Made by a program: the position numbers and the translations under genes. A stretch of DNA of 64,000 nt from Thiobacillus denitrificans DSM 12475 (GTDB lineage: Bacteria; Pseudomonadota; Gammaproteobacteria; Burkholderiales; Thiobacillaceae): contig NZ_AQWL01000001.1 of the NCBI RefSeq assembly GCF_000376425.1, positions 219,117 to 283,116 of the forward strand, in the 5' to 3' direction. The notes under the pieces are model-generated. The model was not told the origin of the DNA and ran no database searches. It worked only from the letters and a program-made list of their open reading frames with translations. Positions 37,022 through 47,087 of the stretch are shown piece by piece; position 1 is the first letter of the stretch; every line of letters begins with the position of its first letter.

Positions 37022-37628
37022 ATCCCTGCACCCGGCTGCCCGCATCCTGCTGTGGTGCGGGTGGGCGGTGGTGGTGGAGCGTGCCCCACTGGCCCCGCTG
37101 ATCATTCTGGCCGTCGCCACCGCGACGGCCTTTCTGTTTGCGCCCGTTCGGCCGCAATTGCTGCGCCTGCTGCGCCGCACCCGCTGGCTGATGGCGGTAC
37201 TGCTGCTCACGTATGCCTATACCCTGCCGGGGGCGGCTTTGTGGCCGGCGCTGGGATGGGGCAGCCCCAGCGTGGAAGGGGTGCAGCAAGGCATGCTGCG
37301 CGTGGGGCGGTTGGTGCTGATGCTGGCGGGCCTGGCGGCACTGCTGGCGTATACGTCCCGTCCCCGCCTGATTTACGGACTGTATGTGCTGGCCCGGCCA
37401 CTGACCTGGCTGGGCTTCGACCGCCGTGGCTTTGCGGTGCGGCTGGGTCTGACCCTGGATTACGTCGAGCATGCGCCGAAATCGGCGCGCTGGCTGGATG
37501 CGTTGCGTGCGCCGCTGCCCGACGATGCGACGCCCGTCACCTACACCCTGCAGGCCGAACGCTGGCAAAGCCGGGACAGCGCCGTCATACTCGCGGGCTT
37601 GCTTGGGGTGTTGATCGTGCTGGCGTGA
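36990..37628 (+). CDS. Membrane protein, possibly EcfT/CbiQ-like
   Basis: Up to 212 residues. Four or five hydrophobic helices (LIILAVATATAFLFAP, WLMAVLLLTYAYTLP, LVLMLAGLAALLAY and a C-terminal VILAGLLGVLIVLA) surround a cytoplasmic segment, RRGFAVRLGLTLDYVEHAP. This layout weakly recalls the transmembrane component of energy-coupling factor transporters, but no ATPase or substrate unit is nearby. The start is unsure: ATG 36990 inside fimV or TTG 37014, which overlaps the fimV stop. Either way it is coupled to fimV, and truA follows 12 bases later. Confidence 0.55.
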   Translation: MPKACWARLVKSLHPAARILLWCGWAVVVERAPLAPLIILAVATATAFLFAPVRPQLLRLLRRTRWLMAVLLLTYAYTLPGAALWPALGWGSPSVEGVQQGMLRVGRLVLMLAGLAALLAYTSRPRLIYGLYVLARPLTWLGFDRRGFAVRLGLTLDYVEHAPKSARWLDALRAPLPDDATPVTYTLQAERWQSRDSAVILAGLLGVLIVLA

Positions 37629-37640
37629 GGCCGGGGTGAT

Positions 37641-38420
37641 ATGAGAATCGTGCTGGGTCTGGAATACCGCGGTGTCGGCTTTTGCGGCTGGCAGTCGCAG
37701 CCGCAGGGCTGCGGTGTGCAGGATGCACTGGAAGCCGCGGTGTCCGCCATCGCCGGCGAAAAGATCGGCGTCACCGCGGCCGGGCGCACCGATACCGGGG
37801 TCCACGCTGCGTTCCAGGTAGCGCATTTCGATACCCCGACCCAACGCCCGCTGACTGCCTGGGTGCGCGGCGTCAACAGCCATCTTCCCCAAGGCGTGGC
37901 GGTGCTGTGGGCACGCGAAGCCGGTGAGGACTTTCACGCGCGCTTTGCCGCCACCCAGCGCGGCTACCGCTATGTGCTGCTGAATCACCCGGTGCGCCCC
38001 GGGCTCAACCACGGGATGATCGGCTGGCATCACCGGCCGCTGGATGCCGCCGTAATGAATCTGGCCGCGGCGAGCCTGATCGGGCAGCACGATTTTTCCG
38101 CGTTTCGTGCGGCCGAATGCCAGGCCAGATCGCCGGTCAAGGAGTTGCGACTGGCGCACATCGAGCGGCGCGGCGATTATCTTTTATGCGACTTTCGCGC
38201 CGACGGCTTTCTGCATCACATGGTGCGCAATCTCATGGGCGGCCTCGTCCAGGTCGGTGCAGGCAGCCAGCCGCCCGGGTGGATGCGCGAGATCCTGGAC
38301 GGGCGCGACCGCACCCGCGCCGCGCCCACCTTCGACGCCGCCGGGCTGTATCTCACCCATATCCGGTATCCTGCGCACTTTGCCTTGCCGGAAAGCTCTG
38401 AACGATGGCTGTTCGCGTAA
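37641..38420 (+). CDS. truA: tRNA pseudouridine(38-40) synthase
   Basis: 259 residues. It starts [20 protein letters not shown] and contains the catalytic-Asp motif [11 protein letters not shown], then [17 protein letters not shown] and [14 protein letters not shown]. It modifies uridines in the tRNA anticodon stem. Its 3' end overlaps the trpF start by 16 bases, so the two are translationally linked. Confidence 0.96.
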   Translation: MRIVLGLEYRGVGFCGWQSQPQGCGVQDALEAAVSAIAGEKIGVTAAGRTDTGVHAAFQVAHFDTPTQRPLTAWVRGVNSHLPQGVAVLWAREAGEDFHARFAATQRGYRYVLLNHPVRPGLNHGMIGWHHRPLDAAVMNLAAASLIGQHDFSAFRAAECQARSPVKELRLAHIERRGDYLLCDFRADGFLHHMVRNLMGGLVQVGAGSQPPGWMREILDGRDRTRAAPTFDAAGLYLTHIRYPAHFALPESSERWLFA

Positions 38421-39025
38421 AAATCTGTGGCATCACCCGCTTGCAGGATCTGCATGCCGCTTGCGACGCCGGGGCGGACGCGCTGGGTTTCGTGTTCTAT
38501 GAAAAAAGCCCGCGCCATCTTACGGTCGAGAGCGCCGCCATGCTGGTGCGCGATCTGCCGCCGTTCGTGCAGGCGGTCGGGCTGTTCGTCAATGCCGGGG
38601 CGGACTTCATCGAAACGGTGTTACAGACCGTTCCGCTCGACCTGCTGCAATTTCACGGCGACGAGACCGCGGCCGACTGCATGCGTTTCGGCCGCCCCTG
38701 GATCAAGGCGGTGCGCGTCAATCAGGACACGGATTTGCTAAAATGCGCGGCTGACTTCGATGCCGCCCGTGGTTTACTGCTGGATGCCTGGGTGCCGGGT
38801 GTGCCGGGCGGCAGCGGAGAGCGTTTCGACTGGAGCCTGATCCCGCCGGATCTGTCCAGACCGATTGTTTTGTCTGGCGGGCTCACGCCGGACAACGTCG
38901 CCGAAGCGGTCCGCCGCGTGCGGCCCTGGGCGGTGGATGTGTCTTCCGGCGTGGAAGCATCCAAAGGCATCAAGGACGCGCACAAGATTGCGCGATTCAT
39001 TGCGAACGCGAAAGAAGCATCATGA
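38405..39025 (+). CDS. trpF: Phosphoribosylanthranilate isomerase
   Basis: 206 residues. It starts [20 protein letters not shown] (Cys8 base) and has [24 protein letters not shown] and the closing [15 protein letters not shown] with the general acid Asp. It catalyses the third step of tryptophan synthesis. It overlaps trpB by 4 bases (ATGA). Confidence 0.96.
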   Translation: MAVRVKICGITRLQDLHAACDAGADALGFVFYEKSPRHLTVESAAMLVRDLPPFVQAVGLFVNAGADFIETVLQTVPLDLLQFHGDETAADCMRFGRPWIKAVRVNQDTDLLKCAADFDAARGLLLDAWVPGVPGGSGERFDWSLIPPDLSRPIVLSGGLTPDNVAEAVRRVRPWAVDVSSGVEASKGIKDAHKIARFIANAKEAS

Positions 39026-40221
39026 AGCTGACCGATCTACCCGATTCCCGCGGCCACTTCGGCCCCTATGGCGGCATTTTCGTCGCCGAAACCCTGATGG
39101 CGGCATTGGAGGAACTGCGCGTCGAATACGACAAGGCGCGCAACGACCCTGCCTTCATGGCCGAATTCGAATATGAACTGAAGCACTACGTCGGCCGTCC
39201 CAGTCCGGTCTACCACGCCAGGCGCCTCTCCGAGCAATACGGCGGCGCTCAGATCTACCTCAAGCGGGAGGATCTCAACCACACCGGCGCGCACAAGATC
39301 AACAACACCATCGGCCAGGCACTGCTGGCGCGGCGCATGGGTAAGAAGCGCGTTATCGCCGAGACCGGCGCCGGCCAGCACGGCGTCGCCTCCGCCACCG
39401 TCGCCGCGCGCTACGGCATGGAGTGCGTGGTCTACATGGGTGCCGAGGACGTCATACGCCAGGCGCCCAACGTCTTTCGCATGAAACTGCTCGGCGCCAC
39501 CGTGGTGCCGGTGTCGTCCGGCTCAAAGACGCTGAAGGATGCATTGAACGAGGCGATGCGCGACTGGGTCACCAACGTCGAATCGACCTTCTACATCCTC
39601 GGCACCGCCGCCGGCCCGCACCCGTACCCCATGCTGGTGCGCGACTTCCAGTGCGTGATCGGCCGCGAATGCCTCGTCCAGGTGCCGGAGCTGACCGGCC
39701 GCCAGCCCGATGCCGTGATCGCCTGCGTCGGCGGCGGCTCCAACGCCATCGGCATCTTCCACCCCTATATTCCGTACGATGGTGTGCGCCTCATCGGCGT
39801 CGAGGCGGGTGGTTCCGGGGTGGAAACCGGCAAGCATGCCGCGTCGCTGTCGGCGGGTACGCCGGGGGTGCTGCATGGCTTCCGCAGCTATCTGATGCAG
39901 GACGAGAACGGCCAGATCATCGAAACCCACTCTATCTCGGCGGGCCTCGACTACCCGGGCGTCGGTCCCGAGCACAGTTACCTCAAGGACACCGGTCGCG
40001 CCGAGTACGTCCCGGTCAATGACGACGAGGCCATGGCCGCCTTCCACGACCTGTGCCGCTTCGAGGGCATCATCCCCGCGCTCGAATCCAGCCACGCCGT
40101 CGCGCATGCCAAAAAGCTCGCGCCGACGATGAAGAAGGATCAGATCATCCTGGTCAACCTGTCCGGCCGTGGCGACAAGGACATCAACACCGTGGCGAAG
40201 GCGACGGGGCTCACCCTGTAG
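39022..40221 (+). CDS. trpB: Tryptophan synthase beta chain
   Basis: 399 residues. PLP lysine is Lys92 in [16 protein letters not shown]; the glycine-rich phosphate loop is [15 protein letters not shown], and [16 protein letters not shown] is intact. This is the canonical TrpB1 that works with TrpA, unlike the TrpB2 at 18.7 kb. It starts on the trpF stop codon. trpA follows after 45 bases. Confidence 0.98.
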   Translation: MKLTDLPDSRGHFGPYGGIFVAETLMAALEELRVEYDKARNDPAFMAEFEYELKHYVGRPSPVYHARRLSEQYGGAQIYLKREDLNHTGAHKINNTIGQALLARRMGKKRVIAETGAGQHGVASATVAARYGMECVVYMGAEDVIRQAPNVFRMKLLGATVVPVSSGSKTLKDALNEAMRDWVTNVESTFYILGTAAGPHPYPMLVRDFQCVIGRECLVQVPELTGRQPDAVIACVGGGSNAIGIFHPYIPYDGVRLIGVEAGGSGVETGKHAASLSAGTPGVLHGFRSYLMQDENGQIIETHSISAGLDYPGVGPEHSYLKDTGRAEYVPVNDDEAMAAFHDLCRFEGIIPALESSHAVAHAKKLAPTMKKDQIILVNLSGRGDKDINTVAKATGLTL

Positions 40222-40266
40222 GCCTGCCGCCATTCAATTGAACCGCTTTTTGCAGAAGAACGAACC

Positions 40267-41073
40267 ATGAGCCGCATCGGCCAGACTTTTACCGCGCTCA
40301 AGGCGCAAAACAGGAAAGCCCTGATCCCTTTCATTACTGCCGGCGATCCCGGCAAGGGCCTGACGGTGCCGCTGATGCACGCGCTGGTGGAAGCCGGGGT
40401 GGACATCATCGAACTGGGGGTGCCGTTTTCCGATCCGATGGCGGATGGGCCGGTGATCCAGCGCGCCTCCGAGCGGGCGCTGGCGAACAAGGTCGGGCTG
40501 AAGGACGTGCTGGCGATGACGGCGGAATTCCGCAAGACCAACACGACGACCCCGGTGGTGCTGATGGGCTATGCCAACCCGGTCGAGCACATGGGCTACG
40601 AGGCCTTTGCCCAGGCGGCGAAAGCCGCCGGGGTGGACGGCGTGCTGACGGTGGATATTCCGCCGGAAGAGGCGCACGGAGTGGCCGATGTATTCAAGGC
40701 GCACGGCATCGATCCGATTTTCCTGCTGTCGCCGACCACGCCGGAATCCCGGGTGGAGCAGGTGACAGCGGTTGCCGGCGGCTTCATCTATTACGTGTCG
40801 CTGAAGGGGGTGACCGGCTCGGCCAGTCTCGATACCGGGGAAGTGGCGCGTAAGCTTGCCATGGTTCGCGCGCATTGCAGCCTGCCGGTGGGAGTGGGAT
40901 TCGGCATCCGCGACGCGGCGACCGCCGAGGCGGTGGCGCGCATTGCCGATGCCGTGGTGGTGGGTAGCCGTATCGTGCACGAGATCGAGACGGCCCCCGA
41001 AAACGAGGTGATCAACCGGGTGAAACACCTGGTGCAGGACTTGCGCCGGGGTGTCGACGCGGCGTCGAAATAA
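40267..41073 (+). CDS. trpA: Tryptophan synthase alpha chain
   Basis: 268 residues. The catalytic Glu is in [20 protein letters not shown], and the second acid is in [11 protein letters not shown]. The phosphate site [12 protein letters not shown] is present. It cleaves indole-3-glycerol phosphate and channels indole to TrpB. It belongs to the trpF-trpB-trpA-accD-folC run. Confidence 0.97.
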   Translation: MSRIGQTFTALKAQNRKALIPFITAGDPGKGLTVPLMHALVEAGVDIIELGVPFSDPMADGPVIQRASERALANKVGLKDVLAMTAEFRKTNTTTPVVLMGYANPVEHMGYEAFAQAAKAAGVDGVLTVDIPPEEAHGVADVFKAHGIDPIFLLSPTTPESRVEQVTAVAGGFIYYVSLKGVTGSASLDTGEVARKLAMVRAHCSLPVGVGFGIRDAATAEAVARIADAVVVGSRIVHEIETAPENEVINRVKHLVQDLRRGVDAASK

Positions 41074-41091
41074 GGTAGCGGAGAATTAACG

Positions 41092-41961
41092 ATGAGCTGG
41101 TTCCAGAAAATTTTGCCGCCGAAAATCAAACGGCGTGCGCTGGCCGACAAGAAATCCATGCCCGAGGGCCTGTGGTCCAAGTGTCCGGCATGCAACGAAG
41201 TGCTGTACCGTGCCGATCTCGAAAGCAATCAGGAGGTGTGCCCCAAATGCGGCCATCATCACCGTATCGGCGCACGGCAGCGGCTGGCCATGCTGCTGGA
41301 TGCCGAGGGCCAGCACGAAATCGGCACCCACGTGATGCCGCTTGATCCGCTGAAATTCAAGGACAGCAAGAAATATCCCGACCGTCTGAAAGAGGCCCAG
41401 GCCGGCACTTCGGAAACCGATGCACTGGTAGTGCTGGGCGGCAGTGTCAAGGCAGTGCCGGTGGTGGCGGCGGCGTTCGAATTCAAGTTCATGGGCGGTT
41501 CGATGGGCTCGGTGGTAGGCGAGCGTTTTGTGCTGGGCGTGGAGGCGGCGATCGAATCGAACTCGGCCTTCGTCTGCTTTTCCGCCAGCGGCGGTGCACG
41601 CATGCAGGAAGGCCTGTTCTCGCTGATGCAGATGGCGAAGACCTCGGCTGCGCTGACCCAGCTCTCGCGCAATCGCCTGCCCTTCATTTCAGTGCTGACC
41701 GACCCCACCATGGGCGGCGTGTCGGCGAGTTTTGCCATGCTGGGCGACCTCATCGTGGCCGAACCGAATGCGCTGATCGGCTTTGCCGGTCCGCGCGTGA
41801 TCGAGCAGACCGTGCGCGAGACGCTGCCGGAAGGCTTTCAGCGCGCCGAATTCTTGCAGGAGAAGGGCGCCATCGACCGCATCATCGACCGCCGCCAGAT
41901 GCGCGACGAGCTCGCCGCCACGCTGGCGATGATGATGGGGCGGCCTGCGCTTGCCGCCTAG
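41092..41961 (+). CDS. accD: Acetyl-CoA carboxylase carboxyltransferase subunit beta
   Basis: 289 residues. The zinc ribbon has Cys31, Cys34, Cys50 and Cys53 ([11 protein letters not shown] and EVCPKCGHH). The carboxyltransferase core carries [20 protein letters not shown] and [16 protein letters not shown]. With AccA it makes malonyl-CoA for fatty acid synthesis. It lies 18 bases after trpA. Confidence 0.97.
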   Translation: MSWFQKILPPKIKRRALADKKSMPEGLWSKCPACNEVLYRADLESNQEVCPKCGHHHRIGARQRLAMLLDAEGQHEIGTHVMPLDPLKFKDSKKYPDRLKEAQAGTSETDALVVLGGSVKAVPVVAAAFEFKFMGGSMGSVVGERFVLGVEAAIESNSAFVCFSASGGARMQEGLFSLMQMAKTSAALTQLSRNRLPFISVLTDPTMGGVSASFAMLGDLIVAEPNALIGFAGPRVIEQTVRETLPEGFQRAEFLQEKGAIDRIIDRRQMRDELAATLAMMMGRPALAA

Positions 41962-41964
41962 GGC

Positions 41965-43242
41965 GTGTCGACACGCCCGGGTCTTTCGCTGGACGACTGG
42001 CTGACGCGGCTGGAGCAGCTGCATCCCAGCACCATCGAGCTTGGCCTGGAGCGGGTGCGCCGCGTCAAGGACGCACTCGGGCTGGATGCCGCCTTTCCCC
42101 TCATCATCGTCGGCGGCACCAACGGCAAAGGCTCCACCTGCGCCTATCTCGAAGCCATGCTCCGCGCCGCCGGCTACAAGACCGGCCTTTACACCTCGCC
42201 GCATCTGCTGCGCTACAGCGAGCGGGTGCGGATTGCCGGCAGGGAGGCGGGCGACGCCGAACTGATCGCCGCATTTGAAAGAATCGACGCCGTGCGCGGC
42301 GACATCTCGCTAACCTATTTCGAATTCGGCACCCTGGGCGCGATGTTGCAGTTCGTCGATGCCGGCGTCGACGTGGCCATCCTCGAAGTCGGCCTCGGCG
42401 GGCGTCTCGACGCGGTGAATACGTTCGATGCCGATGCGGCGATCGTCACCAGCGTCGACCTCGACCATATGGATTTTCTGGGCGATACCCGCGAAAAGAT
42501 CGGATTCGAGAAAGCCGGTATTTACCGCGCCGGCCGTCCCGCCATCTGCGCCGATCCTGAACCGCCTGCCAGCCTGATCGAGCATGCCCGGCACCTCGGC
42601 GCCGACCTGCGCTGTGCGGGCCGCGACTTCGCCGCGCAGCGCGAGACGGATCGCTGGGCCTATCGGGGAGAGGCGTGCAGCTGGACCGATCTACCCTTGC
42701 CCGCCATGGCAGGGGCCTATCAGCTATGCAATGCAGCCGGTGCGCTGGCGGTACTGGAGGCCCTGCGCCCCCGCCTGCCGGTGAGCGAGGCGGCGATACG
42801 CCAGGGGCTTGCCGTGGCGCGGGCACCGGGGCGATTTCAGCGTATCGCCCATGCGCCGGAGGTCATTCTCGACGTGGCGCACAACCCGGAAGCGGCGCGG
42901 GCGCTGGCCGCCACCCTGCGCGACCAGCCGGTGGCCGGGCGCACGCTGGCGGTGGTGGGGATGCTGGCGGACAAGGATGCGGCAGGCGTGTTCGCCGCAC
43001 TGTCCGGCGAGATCGATGCGTGGTGGGCGTGCATGCCCGTTTCGCCGCGTGCGCGCGATGCCGCGGCGCTGGCCGCCATCCTGCGCACGCACGCAGGCCA
43101 TGCCCCGGTCAAGGTGCAACGCGATGTGAACGCGGCGCTGGCGGAGGCGCGAAGCGCGGCATGCGAAGGTGATAGAATTCTCGTCTTCGGTTCGTTCTAT
43201 ACCGTTGCCGCCGTGCTCGACCATGCCGCCACCCAGCAGTGA
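41965..43242 (+). CDS. folC: Folylpolyglutamate/dihydrofolate synthase
   Basis: 425 residues with a GTG start 3 bases after accD. The ATP loop is IVGGTNGKGSTCAYLE (about residues 48-63). The Mur-ligase-like segment YTSPHLLRYSERVRI and the C-terminal VILDVAHNPEAARAL are present. It adds glutamate to folates. Its end overlaps the SPOR-domain gene by 20 bases. Confidence 0.95.
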   Translation: MSTRPGLSLDDWLTRLEQLHPSTIELGLERVRRVKDALGLDAAFPLIIVGGTNGKGSTCAYLEAMLRAAGYKTGLYTSPHLLRYSERVRIAGREAGDAELIAAFERIDAVRGDISLTYFEFGTLGAMLQFVDAGVDVAILEVGLGGRLDAVNTFDADAAIVTSVDLDHMDFLGDTREKIGFEKAGIYRAGRPAICADPEPPASLIEHARHLGADLRCAGRDFAAQRETDRWAYRGEACSWTDLPLPAMAGAYQLCNAAGALAVLEALRPRLPVSEAAIRQGLAVARAPGRFQRIAHAPEVILDVAHNPEAARALAATLRDQPVAGRTLAVVGMLADKDAAGVFAALSGEIDAWWACMPVSPRARDAAALAAILRTHAGHAPVKVQRDVNAALAEARSAACEGDRILVFGSFYTVAAVLDHAATQQ

Positions 43243-43879
43243 AAATGACCTCAAACGCCGCGCCCGGCGCCGCCTGATCGGCGCGGTTGCGCTGACCCTG
43301 CTGGCGGTGATCGTGCTGCCGCTGTTGCTGGAAGACGAACCGCCGCCTGCCAGTTCGCTGGCGGTGAAAATGGCGGGGTCGCCTGCCGCAGAACTGCGCG
43401 ACGGGCCGAATCCGTCCAGCGAAGCGGAGCCGGCGGATCGTGCTGCCGCCGTGGCGGCACCGCCGCCGCCTTCCCCGCAACCGGAGACGCGGCAACCCGC
43501 ACCGCCTCAGGCGGCGCCTGCCGGACCGGCGCCCAGATCTGAACCGCGCAGACCCGAAGCAGCTAAGCCCATCCCTCAGCCGAAACCGCCCAAACCCGCG
43601 CCCCAACCGGTTGCGAAACCCGCACCGACGCCTGTGCCGCAGGCCAAATCCGCCGCAACCGGCGAGGCTTTCGTGGTGCAGCTTGCCGCACTCTCCGATT
43701 CCGCCAAGGCCAGTGCGCTTAAAGCGCGCGCAGCCAGCGCCGGGTTGCCGGCCTACACTGACAAGGTGGGCGCCCTGACGCGCGTGCGCGTGGGCCCCTA
43801 TGCCTCGCGCGAAGCCGCGGTGGCGGCTGCGGTGAAACTGGCCGAAAATGGCATGGCCGGGCAGGTACTCACAAGGTGA
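43223..43879 (+). CDS. dedD: SPOR-domain protein, DedD-like
   Basis: 218 residues; ATG 43223 lies inside the end of folC. It has a short cytoplasmic start (SENDLKRRARRRLIG) and one membrane helix (about 17-36, GAVALTLLAVIVLPLLL). A long Pro/Ala linker follows (about 60-140), then a SPOR domain (about 145-218, EAFVVQLAALSDSAKAS with TRVRVGPYASREAA). SPOR domains bind glycan strands at the division site; DedD helps septation. Confidence 0.85.
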   Translation: MPPPSSENDLKRRARRRLIGAVALTLLAVIVLPLLLEDEPPPASSLAVKMAGSPAAELRDGPNPSSEAEPADRAAAVAAPPPPSPQPETRQPAPPQAAPAGPAPRSEPRRPEAAKPIPQPKPPKPAPQPVAKPAPTPVPQAKSAATGEAFVVQLAALSDSAKASALKARAASAGLPAYTDKVGALTRVRVGPYASREAAVAAAVKLAENGMAGQVLTR

Positions 43880-43881
43880 GC

Positions 43882-44367
43882 ATGCTCGACCTCATCGTGC
43901 TGCTGGTGCTGGTCCTGACCGTGGTACGAGGACTGATGCGTGGCATGGTGGATACGCTGTTTTCGCTGGCGGCCTGGATACTGGCATTTGTGCTGGGCAA
44001 GTGGGGGGCGCTGATGGTGGCTCCCCTGCTGCCGATCGCAACCGAAAATCCGGGCATTCGCTATTTCGCCGGCTTCGCAGTGATTTTTCTGGCGGTGCTG
44101 ATCGGCGTACTGCTGTTGGGGCATGCCATGGCCTCGCTGATCAAGGCGGCCGGACTGGGCAGCGCCGACAAAGTGCTGGGCGGCGTGCTGGGGCTGGCCA
44201 AGGGGCTGGTGATCCTGATCGGCCTGACGCTTGCCGCCGGGCTGACCTCGCTGCCACGCACCGATTTCTGGAAGCAGGCCGCGCTGTCGGACAGCCTGCA
44301 GGCACTGGCGCAGCGCGCCTTGCCGCTGCTGCCGGCAGAGATGGCTAAGTACGTTCGTTTCGAATAA
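43882..44367 (+). CDS. cvpA: CvpA family inner membrane protein
   Basis: 161 residues with four predicted helices, starting MLDLIVLLVLVLTVVRGLMR, typical of CvpA. GTG 43876 is an alternative start that overlaps the dedD stop. CvpA was found as a colicin V production factor and usually lies directly before purF, as here; its role is in envelope homeostasis and is not fully defined. Confidence 0.9.
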   Translation: MLDLIVLLVLVLTVVRGLMRGMVDTLFSLAAWILAFVLGKWGALMVAPLLPIATENPGIRYFAGFAVIFLAVLIGVLLLGHAMASLIKAAGLGSADKVLGGVLGLAKGLVILIGLTLAAGLTSLPRTDFWKQAALSDSLQALAQRALPLLPAEMAKYVRFE

Positions 44368-44388
44368 TTTCATGGATGGGTGCACTGT

Positions 44389-45909
44389 ATGTGCGGGGTA
44401 ATCGGAGTCGTTTCCAATTCGGCGGCCAACCAGCTCTTGTACGACGGGCTGATGGTGCTGCAGCACCGCGGCCAGGATGCCGCCGGTATCGTGACGGCAG
44501 AGGAAAGCCGCTTCCACATGCACAAGGGACAGGGCCTGGCGCGCGACGTGTTCCGCACCCGCGACATGCGCAACCTGCTCGGCGACATGGGCGTGGCGCA
44601 CGTGCGCTACCCCACTGCGGGCAGCGCCTCGTCGTCGGCCGAGTCGCAGCCGTTCTACGTGAATTCGCCCTACGGCATCGTGCTGGGGCATAACGGCAAC
44701 CTCACCAATACCGATGAACTGAAGGAATCGCTGTTCCGCGCCGACCTGCGCCACGTCAACACCAATTCGGATTCCGAAGTGCTGCTGAACGTGCTGGCGC
44801 ATGAATTGCAGGTGCGCGCCTCGGGGCGGCAGCTGAACCTGGACACGATCTTCGGTGCGGTGGCGGGTGTGCATGCGCGCTGCAAGGGGGCCTACGCGGT
44901 GACGGCTTTCATTGCCGGCTACGGCCTGCTGGCTTTCCGCGATCCGCACGGCATCCGTCCGCTGGTGATCGGCGTCAACGAACAGGTCACCCCGCACGAG
45001 TACATCGTCGCCTCGGAAAGCGTGGCGATCGATACCCTGGGCTTCCGTCTGCTGCGCGACGTGGCGCCGGGCGAAGCGGTGTTCGTCGACTATCAGCGGC
45101 AGTTGCACAGCCGCCAGTGCAGCGACCGTGCGGTACTCAATCCCTGCATCTTCGAATACGTCTACCTTGCGCGCCCGGATTCGGTGATGGACGGCGTCTC
45201 GGTCTACAACACGCGTCTGGCGATGGGTATCTCGCTGGCCGAAAAGATCAAGCGCGATTTCGCCCATCTGAACATCGACGTGGTGATCCCGATTCCCGAC
45301 ACCAGCCGTCCCTCGGCGTTGCAGCTGGCGAACCACCTCAACGTGCCGTATCGCGAAGGCTTCATCAAGAACCGTTACATCGGCCGCACCTTCATCATGC
45401 CGGGGCAGGCGCTGCGCAAGAAATCGGTGCGGCAGAAGCTCAATGCGATTGGCGAAGAGTTCAAGGGCCGCAACGTGCTGCTGGTCGATGACTCCATCGT
45501 GCGCGGCACCACCAGTCGCGAAATCGTGCAGATGGCGCGCGATGCCGGCGCTGCGCAGGTGTACTTCGCGTCGGCTTCGCCGCCGGTGCGCTACTCGAAC
45601 GTCTACGGCATCGACATGCCGACGCGCAACGAACTGATCGCCAACGGTCGTACCGACGCGGAGATCGCGCGCGAGATCGGCTGCGATGCGCTGATCTACC
45701 AGGACCTCGACGCCATGGTGAGCGTGGTTCGGGCCGGCAACCCGGCGATTCTCGACTTCGACACCTCGTGCTTCGACGGCCGCTACATCACCGGCGACGT
45801 CACACCGGAGTATCTGAATTACGTCGAGGCCGTGCGCAACGGCGAAACGCCGCCGCCGTCGGCCCTGTCGACCCAGCAACTCGACCTTAATCTTGCGTCC
45901 GGGAGCTGA
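44389..45909 (+). CDS. purF: Amidophosphoribosyltransferase
   Basis: 506 residues. The N-terminal nucleophile is Cys2 of MCGVIGVVSN. The glutaminase domain (about 1-235) has LGHNGNLTNT; the phosphoribosyltransferase domain carries the PRPP loop NVLLVDDSIVRGTTSRE. It starts purine synthesis by making phosphoribosylamine. The start is fixed by the required N-terminal Cys. metZ follows 5 bases later. Confidence 0.97.
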   Translation: MCGVIGVVSNSAANQLLYDGLMVLQHRGQDAAGIVTAEESRFHMHKGQGLARDVFRTRDMRNLLGDMGVAHVRYPTAGSASSSAESQPFYVNSPYGIVLGHNGNLTNTDELKESLFRADLRHVNTNSDSEVLLNVLAHELQVRASGRQLNLDTIFGAVAGVHARCKGAYAVTAFIAGYGLLAFRDPHGIRPLVIGVNEQVTPHEYIVASESVAIDTLGFRLLRDVAPGEAVFVDYQRQLHSRQCSDRAVLNPCIFEYVYLARPDSVMDGVSVYNTRLAMGISLAEKIKRDFAHLNIDVVIPIPDTSRPSALQLANHLNVPYREGFIKNRYIGRTFIMPGQALRKKSVRQKLNAIGEEFKGRNVLLVDDSIVRGTTSREIVQMARDAGAAQVYFASASPPVRYSNVYGIDMPTRNELIANGRTDAEIAREIGCDALIYQDLDAMVSVVRAGNPAILDFDTSCFDGRYITGDVTPEYLNYVEAVRNGETPPPSALSTQQLDLNLASGS

Positions 45910-45914
45910 TACGC

Positions 45915-47087
45915 ATGGACAACGAATACGATCTTGAAACGCTGGCGGTTCGCGCCGGCAGTGTGCGCAGCCAGTTCAACGAGCACTCGGAGGCGATGTT
46001 CCTCACCTCCAGCTTCGTGTTCGGCAGCGCGGCGGAAGCCGCGGCGCGCTTCAAGGGCGAGCAGCCCGGCCCGATCTATGCGCGCTTCACCAACCCCACC
46101 GTGCAGATGATGGAGGCGCGGCTGGCCGCGCTCGAAGGTGCCGAGCGCTGCGTGGCGTTCGCCTCCGGCATGGCGGCGATCCTGGCGACGGTGATGGGGC
46201 TGATGAAGGCGGGCGAGCACGTCGTCGCGTCGCGCTCGATCTTCGGTTCCACCGTGCAGCTGTTCTCCAACATCCTCGGCCGCTTCGGCATCGAGACGAC
46301 CTATGTGTCGCCGACCGATCCGGCGGAGTGGCGCGCGGCGGTGAGGCCCAATACCCGGCTCTTCTTCGTCGAGTCGCCGTCCAATCCGCTCACCGAAGTG
46401 AGCGATATCCGCGCGCTGGCGGCGATCGCGCACGAGGCCGGCGCCTGGCTCGCGGTCGACAACTGCTTCTGTTCGCCGGCGCTGCAGAGGCCGCTCGAAC
46501 TGGGCGCCGACATCGTGATCCATTCCGCCACCAAGTATCTCGACGGCCAAGGCCGGGTGCTCGGCGGCGCGGTGCTTGGCAGCCAGGCGCTGATGGAAGG
46601 CGTCTACACCTTCCTGCGCACCGCCGGGCCGACGCTGTCGGCGTTCAACGCCTGGGTGATCCTGAAAGGCATGGAGACGCTGTCGCTGCGTATGGATGCG
46701 CACTCGCGGAATGCGCTGGCGCTGGCGCAATGGCTGGAAACGCAGCCTGCGGTCGCGCGCGTGCTGTATCCCGGCCTGCCGTCGCATCCGCAACACGCGC
46801 TGGCGATGACGCAGCAGAAAACCGGTGGCGGCATCGTCGCATTTGAGCTCAAGGGCGGCAAGGATGCGGCATGGAAGCTGATCGACGCGACGAAAATGCT
46901 GTCGATCACCGCCAACCTCGGCGACACCAAGAGCACCATCACCCATCCGGCGACCACCACGCACGGCCGTCTGGCGCCGGAGCAGCGCGCGGCGGCCGGC
47001 ATCAGCGACGGACTGGTGCGCATCGCGGTGGGGCTCGAGTCGGTGGCCGACATCCAGACCGATCTCGCGCGCGGACTGGCTGAATGA
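45915..47087 (+). CDS. metZ: O-succinylhomoserine sulfhydrylase
   Basis: 390 residues of the Cys/Met-metabolism PLP family. The PLP lysine is in IHSATKYLDGQGRVLGG; RFTNPTVQMMEARLAALEG and FVESPSNPLTEVSDI are present. It condenses O-succinylhomoserine with sulfide to homocysteine. The position after purF is that of metZ in many proteobacteria; metY or a gamma-lyase are alternatives by sequence alone. It overlaps the next gene by 4 bases. Confidence 0.88.
   Translation: MDNEYDLETLAVRAGSVRSQFNEHSEAMFLTSSFVFGSAAEAAARFKGEQPGPIYARFTNPTVQMMEARLAALEGAERCVAFASGMAAILATVMGLMKAGEHVVASRSIFGSTVQLFSNILGRFGIETTYVSPTDPAEWRAAVRPNTRLFFVESPSNPLTEVSDIRALAAIAHEAGAWLAVDNCFCSPALQRPLELGADIVIHSATKYLDGQGRVLGGAVLGSQALMEGVYTFLRTAGPTLSAFNAWVILKGMETLSLRMDAHSRNALALAQWLETQPAVARVLYPGLPSHPQHALAMTQQKTGGGIVAFELKGGKDAAWKLIDATKMLSITANLGDTKSTITHPATTTHGRLAPEQRAAAGISDGLVRIAVGLESVADIQTDLARGLAE

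Noticed and set aside
43798..45879. 693-codon minus-strand open frame across cvpA and purF
   Set aside because: Antisense to well-identified genes, with no domain or ribosome site.
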